Source of the DNA: UBA6623 sp965238125
GTDB lineage: Bacteria; Acidobacteriota; Terriglobia; Bryobacterales; UBA6623
NCBI GenBank assembly: GCA_965238125.1
Contig: OZ250179.1
Location: 5,952,001-6,016,000 of the forward strand
Reading direction: 5' to 3'
Length of the DNA: 64,000 nucleotides
The number at the start of each line of letters is the position of its first letter. Position 1 is the stretch's first letter. Below are positions 35,209 to 42,657 of the stretch, piece by piece. The notes beneath the pieces were generated by a model that was given only the letters and a program-made list of their open reading frames with translations, did not search any database and was not told the origin of the DNA. The position numbers were made by a program, and so were the translations under genes.

Positions 35209-36576
35209 ATGCGACTTTTCAACGATTTCCGGGTCGTCAGCCTAGTGCTCACGTTGGCGGTGGTCGCCGCTACGCCGGCGGCAGCGGACGTCAGCTACAG
35301 CAATGACGTAAGACCCATCATCCAGCGGGCCTGCTCGGGCTGCCACCAACCGGCCACGAAGATGGGCGGCCTCGTCCTCACCGAGTACGACGGGATCATG
35401 GCGGGCGGACAAAAAGGCCCTGTGCTTTCCGCCGGCGCGCCCGCGGAAAGCCGCTTGATCGGGATGCTGAGCGGCAAGCTCGAGCCCCAGATGCCGATGG
35501 GCGGTGAACCTCTGCCGGCGGCTGAAATCGAGCTCTTGAGCCGCTGGGTCGAGGAAGGCGCCAAGGACGACACGCCGGAATCAGAGAAGGGGCCGCAAGC
35601 TCCCACCGAGCCTCCGACCTATACCCAGGCCCCGGCGGTCGACGGGCTGGCCTATTCGCCCGACGGTTCGCTGCTCGCCGTCGGGGGCTATAAGGAAATC
35701 CTGGTCCACAAGTCCGACGGTTCGGAAATCGTCGCCCGGCTGCTCGGCAAGTCGGAACGCATCACCGGCCTGGGCTTCACCCCCGACGGTAAGACGCTGG
35801 TCGCAGTCGGCGGAACCCCGGCGCGTTTCGGGGAAGTCCAGATTTGGGACGTCGAATCGAAAACGCTGCTCCGCTCCGTCATGTCGACGACCGACACGCT
35901 ATTCGGCGGAGCCGTTTCGCCGGACGGCAAGTTCGTCTGCGCTGGCGGCGCCGATAAGGGCGTGCGCGTCTTCGAAATCGCCACGGGCAAGGAAATGTTC
36001 AAAGCCGGGCACCACGAAGACTGGGTGCTCGACGCCGTCTACGGCATCGACGGCAAGAGGGTCGTCACCGTCGGACGTGATCGCGCCGCCAAGCTGGCCA
36101 ACGCCGAGACAGGCGCTTTTCTTGAAAACGTCAATCTGCTGCGGGATCAACTTTATGCGATCAAGCGCCATCCACGGCGCGACTACGTTCTGGTTGGGGG
36201 GCTTGACCGCGTGCCTTATCTCTACATGATGGACCGGCCGCGCGCGCTGAAAATCGCCGACGACTCAACGCTGGTTCGCGAATTCGAGGAACAAAAAGCC
36301 AAAATCTACGCCCTGGCTTTCAGCCCCGACGGCAACCGCATCGCGGTCGGCGGCATGAGCAACGAGGTGCCGATCTACGAAACCGAGACCGGAAAGCGAC
36401 TTACCACCCTGGCCGAGGCAACCGTGGGAGTCTTCGCCATTGAATTCCACCCCCAAGGCGGCCAAGTCGCCGTCGCCGGGTACGACGGCCGCATCCGTGT
36501 CTTCGACTCGGCGACCGGCAAGTTGTTGAAAGACTTCAGCCCCGTGCCGCTGACGGATAAGATGGCGTCGAACTAG
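35209..36576 (+). CDS. Exported cytochrome c (PSCyt1-type) fused to WD40 repeats
   Basis: 455 aa. Signal peptide (VVSLVLTLAVVAATPAAAD), then a Planctomycete-type cytochrome c domain with a single haem site ACSGCHQP and the family block SRLIGMLSGKLEPQMPMGG (distal Met ligand candidate). From about residue 140, WD40 repeats form a propeller: GLAYSPDGSLLAVGG, FTPDGKTLVAVGG, VSPDGKFVCAGG, FSPDGNRIAVGG. Usually encoded beside DUF1549/DUF1553 genes; none is here. ATG 35209 is set by the signal peptide. Confidence 0.88.
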   Translation: MRLFNDFRVVSLVLTLAVVAATPAAADVSYSNDVRPIIQRACSGCHQPATKMGGLVLTEYDGIMAGGQKGPVLSAGAPAESRLIGMLSGKLEPQMPMGGEPLPAAEIELLSRWVEEGAKDDTPESEKGPQAPTEPPTYTQAPAVDGLAYSPDGSLLAVGGYKEILVHKSDGSEIVARLLGKSERITGLGFTPDGKTLVAVGGTPARFGEVQIWDVESKTLLRSVMSTTDTLFGGAVSPDGKFVCAGGADKGVRVFEIATGKEMFKAGHHEDWVLDAVYGIDGKRVVTVGRDRAAKLANAETGAFLENVNLLRDQLYAIKRHPRRDYVLVGGLDRVPYLYMMDRPRALKIADDSTLVREFEEQKAKIYALAFSPDGNRIAVGGMSNEVPIYETETGKRLTTLAEATVGVFAIEFHPQGGQVAVAGYDGRIRVFDSATGKLLKDFSPVPLTDKMASN

Positions 36577-36650
36577 TCGCCGAGGATTATAGTAAGGGTT
36601 TGAATGTAGAGGGGTAGGTGCCGGCCCGCATTTCTCACCGCCTGACGAGC

Positions 36651-36707
36651 AAAGCACACGATAGGCCCGCCATTACTTCGTTGCGCTTGCTCGCCGTGCT
36701 CACCGTA
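36651..36707. repeat. 57-bp dispersed repeat, copy 2
   Basis: AAAGCACACGATAGGCCCGC... repeats 7993-8049 with about four mismatches. Copy 1 overlaps the 3' end of a gene; this copy lies free between convergent genes. The rest of the 238-bp spacer shows nothing. Confidence 0.65.
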
Positions 36708-36814
36708 CTGTTCGAGTACGCCTCTTCGCTTAAGAAATGGGGCGCCAAGCGGCGCGCGCCTCGTACTGACGGACCTTTCATGCACTTTGCCTCGCCACGC
36801 GGTGGGAAAACGGG

Positions 36815-38356
36815 CTAGTCCTCTACGCCGCTCAGCTGGGCCGATGCCGGCCCCAGCGCGTCGTGCAGCTCAACGAAAACCCCGTAGAAGTCGTCGTAGA
36901 TGCGCTGATGGGCGGGGTTGGGTTCGACTTCGCGTTCGACACCGATCATCCCGGCTGCCGCATCGTCGAAATCCGAGTAAAAAGCCAGTCCCAGGGCGGT
37001 GAGCAGCGCGGACCCTAGGTTGGTCGCCTCAAGGGTCTTCGGCAGGCGAATCGGTTTACCCAATACGTCGGCGCGGATTTGAGTCCATAAGCGGCTCTTG
37101 GCTCCGCCGCCGGCCAGGATGACCTCCCGCGCTCTCCCGTTCGGCTGGTCCGGGCGTTCCAGAGCTTCAAGGCGCTCCATCAGGGCACGAACACTGAAGG
37201 CCGCCCCTTCCATGACCGCTCGGTACAGATGGGCTTTGGTGTGTTGGGGTCCGAGGCCGAAGAACGTCCCGCGGCGATCGGGTTCCCAGTAGGGCGTGCG
37301 CTCGCCGACGAGACTGGTGAGGGCGAGAAGCTTTTCCGAGCCGGGCGGGATTTTCTCCGCTTGCTTGTCAAGCAGCCCATAGATGGAAATGCCTTGCTCG
37401 GATGCTTGTGACACTTCCGCTTCGGCGAATTGATCAATGAACCATTGCAGACAACCGCCGGTGGTCGACATCGGTCCGCCGAGGACCCATTTGTCGGGGA
37501 TCAAGTAGCAATTGACCAGCGTCCCCCGCTTCGGGTCGAATGCCGGCGCGTTGGAACACGTGAAGACGACATCAGTCGTACCGGCGATATTCACGGCGGT
37601 CTGTTCGGAAACCAGTCCGGCCCCGAGCGAGCCGGTGCTGCCGTCGGGGCCGCCGACGATAACCGGCAGCCCTGCGGGAAGACCGAGGTCGGCGGCGAAG
37701 GGGCCTTGGGTTTCGCCCGCAATTTGATGCGCCGGGAAGACATCGGGGAGTTGCTCGACGGCCAGATCGAAGGCCGAAAGAAAATCCGTTTCCCAGCGCC
37801 GCGCGCCGACGTTGTAGATCAACGAGTAGGAAGCGTGGGCCGGGTCGGTGACGAAAGCGCCGGTGAGTTGATGGACGAGGTAGTCCTTGAGCGATACGTA
37901 TCTTGCCGTGGCGGCGTGTTGCTCGGGGTGATACTGCTGGTAGTAGAGGATCTTCGCCAGGGGCCATTCCGGGCTGACGCGGCGGCCGCAGACGGCGTAG
38001 ATTTTCTCCGGGCCGAGGGTCGCTTCGATTCGCTCGGCCTGCTCGGCGGCGCGGCGGTCGGCCCAGGTCAGGATATTGCCGAGCAGCCAGCCGTTGCGGT
38101 CGAGTGCGGCGAGGCCGAGTTGCGCACTGACACCCATGCCGGCCAACTCGGCGGTGTCCATGCCGGTAAGCGCCTTACCGACGGCGGTTTTCGCGGCCGA
38201 GTGGAGAACAGCGGTATCGAGCTCGGCACGCCCGGGACGGCGTGAGTTGGCTTTGTAGGCAACCGAACCGGCGGAGACGGATTCGCCGGCGGGGGTGAAG
38301 ACTTCGGCCTTACAGGAGCTGGTCCCGGCGTCGAGGGTTAGCAGGAGGTTCTTCAT
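36815..38356 (-). CDS. FGGY-family carbohydrate kinase
   Basis: 513-aa ATP-dependent sugar kinase (xylulokinase/gluconokinase-like). N-terminal LTLDAGTSSCKAEVFTPAGE is the first phosphate-binding motif; ILTWADRRAAEQAE contains the catalytic-domain W-x-D-x-R pattern; GGPDGSTGSLGAGL and LAGGGAKSRLWTQIRADVLG are the second-lobe ATP motifs. Usually the WxDxR and GxxD residues define sugar binding; the sugar cannot be named. No sugar transporter or isomerase is adjacent. ATG 38356 preferred over 38365. Confidence 0.88.
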   Translation of the reverse strand: MKNLLLTLDAGTSSCKAEVFTPAGESVSAGSVAYKANSRRPGRAELDTAVLHSAAKTAVGKALTGMDTAELAGMGVSAQLGLAALDRNGWLLGNILTWADRRAAEQAERIEATLGPEKIYAVCGRRVSPEWPLAKILYYQQYHPEQHAATARYVSLKDYLVHQLTGAFVTDPAHASYSLIYNVGARRWETDFLSAFDLAVEQLPDVFPAHQIAGETQGPFAADLGLPAGLPVIVGGPDGSTGSLGAGLVSEQTAVNIAGTTDVVFTCSNAPAFDPKRGTLVNCYLIPDKWVLGGPMSTTGGCLQWFIDQFAEAEVSQASEQGISIYGLLDKQAEKIPPGSEKLLALTSLVGERTPYWEPDRRGTFFGLGPQHTKAHLYRAVMEGAAFSVRALMERLEALERPDQPNGRAREVILAGGGAKSRLWTQIRADVLGKPIRLPKTLEATNLGSALLTALGLAFYSDFDDAAAGMIGVEREVEPNPAHQRIYDDFYGVFVELHDALGPASAQLSGVED

Positions 38357-38469
38357 GGCGGTCAAGTTGAGGGGCTTCGGCAGTTGGCCCCGTCCTCAAG
38401 TTCCGATTTCATGCCGAGACGGATAGAAAGTTCCGGAAAGCCCGGCGAGGTAACCGACCGATTGAGTCC

Positions 38470-38577
38470 GTCTTCCTCCCGCCCTTTCAGGGCTCAAGCC
38501 GTTTGCTTGTTACCTAGGGTTCCGCCGTTCCGGCTCCACCCTAGGCTATATTCCTGCCGCCGCTTCGCGGCTCCGGA
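38470..38577. repeat. Composite dispersed repeat, copy 3 (partial)
   Basis: CCGCCCTTTCAGGGCTCAAG, then CCTAGGGTTCCGCCGTTCCGG, then CACCCTAGGCTATATTCCTG and CGCCGCTTCGCGGCTCCGG, matching 8745-8850. The CCTAGGG/CCCTAGG arms replace CCAGGG/CCCCAGG of other copies. The tail diverges after CGGCTC. Confidence 0.65.
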
Positions 38578-39170
38578 GCCCCCCGCGCCCCTATTTTTTC
38601 ATAGCCCTTCGGGTCCGGGTTGCGCTCGCTTGTGCGGCGGCCAACATTGCCTCGAGCATCGCGCAATCCCGACGAGCTGATGGCATCGAGGAGGTCGAGC
38701 CTTTTCCGCGTTGCCGTGGGGCGGCGGCTGGGCCCGTGGCTTGCGCTCAGGGCTTCCATGAGAGGTGGGTCGCTTGTCAAGGGCGGTCGTTGGGAGGCGT
38801 TGGTCGGTTTGTCGGATCCGGCCCGGGTCCTCATGCCTTGCGGCGCGTTGAGGACCGGGCTTCCATTCGCAGTGTTATCGGTCTCGTTGTTGACCTCTGC
38901 TGGTTGGGGTCCGGTCTTTCGGCGCTGCTCTCTCTGTTGCGGCTTCGACCCATCCTCGAAAGAATCGGCCTGCCTGCCCAGAGCCCGCAGTCACCGTGAC
39001 ACGATCTCGATTCTCCGCCGCGGCCTCGCTTCGTCCGCCCAATCCCCTACTCCCTTCCTTTCAACAGGAATCTTCTTGCCGCCGAGTCCCCGTTAGGGGG
39101 CTCGCGGATGTCCTCATCACGTTGCTTCATCCGAAACCGTTGCCGCCGACTGCGCCTCATCGTCCCTGCC
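38578..39170. other. Gene-free region downstream of IS110 transposase
   Basis: About 590 bp without a credible gene. Frames here read as Arg/Ser-rich noise. A hairpin GAGTCCCC-GTTA-GGGGGCTC (39084-39103) lies 67 bp past the transposase stop and may mark the right end of the insertion sequence. Where the element ends cannot be placed from a single copy. Confidence 0.45.
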
Positions 39171-40367
39171 TTATGGGGAAACCGTTTCCGTCAGCCCGTG
39201 CAGCGGATCGTAGTTTTCTTGTTTCACCCACAACACATGCATCAGCACCGCCAACTTGCGCGCCACCGCCACCACCGCCCGCTTCTTCGCATGTCCTCCG
39301 CCGCGCGCCGCCAAACCCAAACCCCAGCGCCTGAGCGTGGAGTCGGTCCCGAACGGCCCCAGCACCCAGTGCGCGCACTGAATCAACGTCCGCCGCAGCA
39401 GCGGATCTCCCGATTTCGTCACGCCCAGCCGCAGTGACCGCTCGCCCGATTGGCGTTGCTTGGGACGCAGCCCCACCAGCGCGCCGACCTGCCGCGAACG
39501 CTTCACGCGGCCCGGGTCGTTGTCGAGCGCCAACACGAACGTCAACGCCGTCAGCGGCCCCACCCCTCCGATCGTTCGCAGCCGCTCGACCGCTGCGTAT
39601 TGCTTGCCCAACGCGACGATTTGTTTGTCATATTCGCGGATCGTCGCGCCGAGGCTTTCGATTTGTGTCGCCACCCCCAACAACGCCGCGTGCAACACCT
39701 CGGGGCAGGCCTCCCGGACGCGCTCGACCCATTGGTTCTGGGCGCATTGGCCCAAGCGGATGCCGTGCGACTTCGCCATGCCGCGCAAACTCCCTTTCAA
39801 TTTCGTGCGGCACTCGAGCACGGCCTCGCGCGCCCGCAACAACGTGCGTTGTTGTTCGGTCTCGAGCTTGCGCGGCGCGACGGGATTCAACAGGGCCGGG
39901 TTGGTGCGTCCCAGCTCGGCCAACCAATAGGCGTCGTTGCGGTCGTTTTTCGAGTCGGATTGGCTGATTAAACGCAATTGCCGCGCGTCGGCGACGAGCA
40001 CGTCGTGGGCGAGGGCGGCCAGGCGGCGGCGAATCCAGTTGCTGTGGCTGCCGGTTTCGATCACAATGCGCAGCCGCGGCCAACGGCGGAACCAGCGATC
40101 CAAGACCTCCGGGCGGGTGGGGACTTGGCATTCCTCGAGGCTTTCGCCGGCGAGGTCGGTGAGCCGTACGAAGCAACGTTTGTCGCCGATGTCGACGCCG
40201 GCGACGGCGCAAATTTCGTTGTCTTTTTGCATCTGGATGCGTTGTTGCGCCAACTGTTGTTCGAGCTGGGTGAGTTGGCGGGTCTTCGCTTGTGAGCTGT
40301 CGGCTTTCTTGGTTTGGTGTTTGTCGGTTTGGTTCTTGTCGGTCTGTTGTTTGCTATTCTTCTTCAT
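39171..40367 (-). CDS. IS110-family transposase (DEDD recombinase)
   Basis: 398 aa. The RuvC-like domain has Asp59 (AVAGVDIGDKRC), Glu104 (IVIETGSHSN), and Asp142/Asp145 (SKNDRNDAYWLAEL). The C-terminal Transposase_20 domain has LRTIGGVGPLTALTF and QVGALVGLRPKQRQSGERS, where the Ser candidate nucleophile lies, then GVTKSGDPLLRRTLIQ. The first 50 residues are a Lys/Gln/Thr-rich coiled segment not usual in the family. ATG 40367 follows AAAAGGAGG at 9-bp spacing; the SD lies next to the closing stem of the leader structure. Full length and apparently intact. Confidence 0.93.
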   Translation of the reverse strand: MKKNSKQQTDKNQTDKHQTKKADSSQAKTRQLTQLEQQLAQQRIQMQKDNEICAVAGVDIGDKRCFVRLTDLAGESLEECQVPTRPEVLDRWFRRWPRLRIVIETGSHSNWIRRRLAALAHDVLVADARQLRLISQSDSKNDRNDAYWLAELGRTNPALLNPVAPRKLETEQQRTLLRAREAVLECRTKLKGSLRGMAKSHGIRLGQCAQNQWVERVREACPEVLHAALLGVATQIESLGATIREYDKQIVALGKQYAAVERLRTIGGVGPLTALTFVLALDNDPGRVKRSRQVGALVGLRPKQRQSGERSLRLGVTKSGDPLLRRTLIQCAHWVLGPFGTDSTLRRWGLGLAARGGGHAKKRAVVAVARKLAVLMHVLWVKQENYDPLHGLTETVSP

Positions 40368-40465
40368 GGCTGGTCGCCTCCTTTTCAAAAATCCATTGCA
40401 CCTCCCTTGTGGAGAAGTGCGCTGCTGCCGGTAGCCTACCGCTTCCCGGCTCCAAGCGACCAGCC
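40368..40465 (-). ncRNA. Candidate bridge RNA / structured leader of the IS110 transposase
   Basis: Read on the transposase strand, the 98 nt before the ATG are closed by a perfect 10-bp stem, GGCTGGTCGC (40465-40456) with GCGACCAGCC (40377-40368). Inside are CGGTA-GGC-TACCG (about 40441-40429) and GCACTTCTCC...GGGAGGTGC (40420-40398), whose nine pairs include two G-U that would be A-C mismatches on the other strand, so the structure belongs to this strand. IS110 bridge RNAs are transcribed from the non-coding end before the transposase; position and multi-loop form fit, but target and donor loops are not identified. Confidence 0.45.
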
Positions 40466-40508
40466 TCTCATCCCATCTCTGTGTCCGCGTCATGAATCTT
40501 CCGCGCGT

Positions 40509-41321
40509 TTACCGCACCTTGGCCTCGAGCAGCAGCCCGTCGGGGTCGATTCGTTGGCGGATCAGTTTGACTTGCTCGGGCGTCGGCTCGGGTGTTGTCT
40601 CGATCGTCTCGGGGATTACGAGTTCGAAGCCGGTGTTTTCGACGACGGTTTCGAGCGCAACGCCGGGGTGCAGCGACTCGATCTTCATGCGCTTGGTTTC
40701 CTCGTCGAAGCCCAGCACGCAGTAATCGGTGAACACCAACCCCGGCCCGCCTTGCCGCAGCCCCGCCTTTTCGCGCGCGCCCGGGCCGTCCAAGTACCCG
40801 GCCCCGGAGATGAAGTCCACCTTCGCGACAAACTGCCGCTTGGTGTGTTCCATCGTGATGAAAGTGCGTTTCGCGAAGGCGCAATGATCGGTTTGGGCGA
40901 GTGGGCCGACGAGTCGGACCTTGGGGTTGTCGTAATCTCCGATGGCGACGATGTTGAGATTGCCGTAGGAGTCGATCTGCGCCCCCGAAACAAAGCCCAC
41001 GCCCATCTTGCCGCGTTTGAAAACATCGAGGGCCTCTTGCTCGGGGATTTGCGCTTTCGAATGCCAGTGCACGAGCTCGTAGTCGTCGCGCAATGACGAG
41101 GGCAGGGTATCGAGGTCGGGGTCGATCAGCGGACCGAGCATGGGCACCAGATTCGGGGCTTGGCTGAGCTGAGCGAGTCGGCATGCCGTAAGCGGAATTC
41201 CGACCGCCCGAATGAAAGCCGGACCGCCCGTCCCGATGCCGATGAAGACGACTTCTTCATCGTGTAGATGACGGGCGACTTCGACCGAGAGCAGCTCTTG
41301 GATACGGTAATCGGCCGCCAT
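40509..41321 (-). CDS. Class I CoA-transferase beta subunit, divergent (no catalytic Glu)
   Basis: 270 aa, GctB/IpdB-like. FIGIGTGGPAFIRAVG opens the fold; FVSGAQIDSYGNLNIVAIGDY, SGAGYLDGPGAREKAGL and ENTGFELVIPETIETTPEPT are family blocks. At the position where GctB-type enzymes carry the catalytic Glu (ESG), this protein reads PMLGPLID with Gly63. Starts at 41321 inside the stop of the alpha subunit (TAATG). Last gene of the five-gene operon; the IS110 element follows its stop. May be a hydrolase/lyase like IpdAB or a structural partner. Confidence 0.85.
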   Translation of the reverse strand: MAADYRIQELLSVEVARHLHDEEVVFIGIGTGGPAFIRAVGIPLTACRLAQLSQAPNLVPMLGPLIDPDLDTLPSSLRDDYELVHWHSKAQIPEQEALDVFKRGKMGVGFVSGAQIDSYGNLNIVAIGDYDNPKVRLVGPLAQTDHCAFAKRTFITMEHTKRQFVAKVDFISGAGYLDGPGAREKAGLRQGGPGLVFTDYCVLGFDEETKRMKIESLHPGVALETVVENTGFELVIPETIETTPEPTPEQVKLIRQRIDPDGLLLEAKVR

Positions 41322-42238
41322 TAACGCATCTCCTTGGGACGCTGGATCGAAAACAGGTGTTCGAGGCCGATCAGGTCGAGGTATTGATAGTGATCCTCCA
41401 CGTCGAAAACGTAGCGTTTCAGAAAGTCCTGAAATTTCTCGGGCGACTTGGCGTGTTCCTGATAGTCGGTGAGAAATTCCAAATCGTAGTCGTAACGGCA
41501 ATCGCAAGCCGTCGGGTGCGCCCCCAACGGCAACTCGACGATGCAATCGACGAAAAACTTCGGGAGGATCGTCAAGTGCGGGTTGTCGTGAATCGTATCT
41601 TCGCTGACGACCTGCTCGACCGAGACGATCACTTTGTCCGCCGATTTCGCGATCAGCGTGTCGACTTCGTTATCGAGCTCGCGCTTGGGATCGAGCTGCA
41701 CGTTTCCATATGTGTCGGCGACGTGGGCGTGGATGATCGCAACGTCGGGCTTGAAAGCGGGCAGCAGGCAGTAGGGGTCGCCGGTGTAGGGGCAGTCCAT
41801 GAACTTGATCTCGTCGTTCTGCTCGGCGAGGCCCGAGCCCAGCGGCGTCTTGGTCGGCACGAAAGTCCAGCCCATGCTGCCGGCGCGAAAGGCGTCGATG
41901 GCGGTGCTTTCGGAATGTTCGTAGACTTTTAGTTCCCCGGCTTCGACGGCGCGGCGGAAGTTATGCGCCAACCCCAGCATCGCCATGCCGACATAGGCCG
42001 TCTTGACGGCGGTGACGCAAGCGGCGCCGATCAGCAGGTCCATATCGACCGCGTTGTTCCAGCCGAGCAAGGTGAGGTCGCGCTTGTTCTGGCGGATCAT
42101 CTCGTAGATCAACGCCATCGGGTGGCGGCGAACCAACGAGCCACCGACGGCAACGGTGCTACCGTCTTTGATCAGACGGACGGCCTCGGCCATGGAGGTT
42201 GTTTTGTCTTTTCTGGCGGGGGTGGTTGGTGTGCTCAC
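41321..42238 (-). CDS. Class I CoA-transferase alpha subunit (second copy)
   Basis: 305 aa, GctA-like: SMAEAVRLIKDGSTVAVGGSLVRRHPMALIYEMIRQ is the N-terminal CoA-transferase fold, with VAIIHAHVADTYGNVQL and KVIVSVEQVVSEDTI. GTG 42238 is preceded by AAGGGGG at good spacing; longer frames run into a repeat. Forms a pair with the beta gene it overlaps by one base. Separated from the ThDP enzyme by 419 bp of repeats. Confidence 0.87.
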   Translation of the reverse strand: MSTPTTPARKDKTTSMAEAVRLIKDGSTVAVGGSLVRRHPMALIYEMIRQNKRDLTLLGWNNAVDMDLLIGAACVTAVKTAYVGMAMLGLAHNFRRAVEAGELKVYEHSESTAIDAFRAGSMGWTFVPTKTPLGSGLAEQNDEIKFMDCPYTGDPYCLLPAFKPDVAIIHAHVADTYGNVQLDPKRELDNEVDTLIAKSADKVIVSVEQVVSEDTIHDNPHLTILPKFFVDCIVELPLGAHPTACDCRYDYDLEFLTDYQEHAKSPEKFQDFLKRYVFDVEDHYQYLDLIGLEHLFSIQRPKEMR

Positions 42239-42657
42239 GAGTTCCCCCTTTCGAGCGGAGTGATGTGAATCCAATTGGTGAGGAGCCGTGAAAAAACGGA
42301 GGCAGGGCAATTCGCGCCAGTTGGTCGGGGTTGCATCGAGCGATCGTTCCTACGCCCCTTCCGGGGCTTGTCGTGATTCTTGGCATAGACCCCGGGCTGA
42401 AGCCCGGGGCTAAATTCCCGTCGCCGCTCCGCGGCTACTCCGATTGATGGTTTTGGGGGCTGTGCCGTAATATGTCGTACGGTTGAAAGGGGGGTCGCAG
42501 GACAGATACGCCCCGGGGACTCGGGGCGCGGCAAGCCTGGAGGCTCACGCCACGTTGGGGCGGTCGACACCTTGTAGCCACGGGGAGGGCGGCCGACACC
42601 GAGTGGATTGCGGGCTATTTTCGGAGGAATCCCCATCTTTTTACGGCTCCTGACAAT
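42239..42657. repeat. Repeat-filled gap inside the CoA-transferase operon
   Basis: No gene. 42320-42440 resembles the interior of the 27706-28033 element: AGTTGGTCGGGGTTGCATCGA, GTTCCTACGCCCCTTCCGG, and the hairpin CCCCGGGC-TGAA-GCCCGGGG (42390-42409), then CGCCGCTCCGCGGCTACTCC. Further GC-rich sequence (GGCGGTCGACACC / GGCGGCCGACACC) at 42560-42600. The insertion splits an otherwise tight operon. Confidence 0.6.

Larger units (their letters stand above)
39084..40508 (-). mobile_element. IS110-family insertion sequence (ends approximate)
   Basis: Transposase plus a structured leader upstream and a hairpin downstream. The element sits directly after the stop of the CoA-transferase beta gene (40509), leaving that gene intact. 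IS110 elements lack classical inverted repeats, so ends are not identifiable without a second copy or an empty site. Confidence 0.55.

Noticed and set aside
38620..39096. 159-codon open frame beside the IS110 element
   Set aside because: Composition is Arg/Ser/Leu-rich with no domain pattern, it overlaps frames on the other strand, and it lies in a repeat/IS border region.
39084..39103. Downstream hairpin as the bridge RNA of the IS110 element
   Set aside because: A single 8-bp hairpin is too small; the leader upstream of the transposase is larger and strand-specific. It is kept only as a possible element end.
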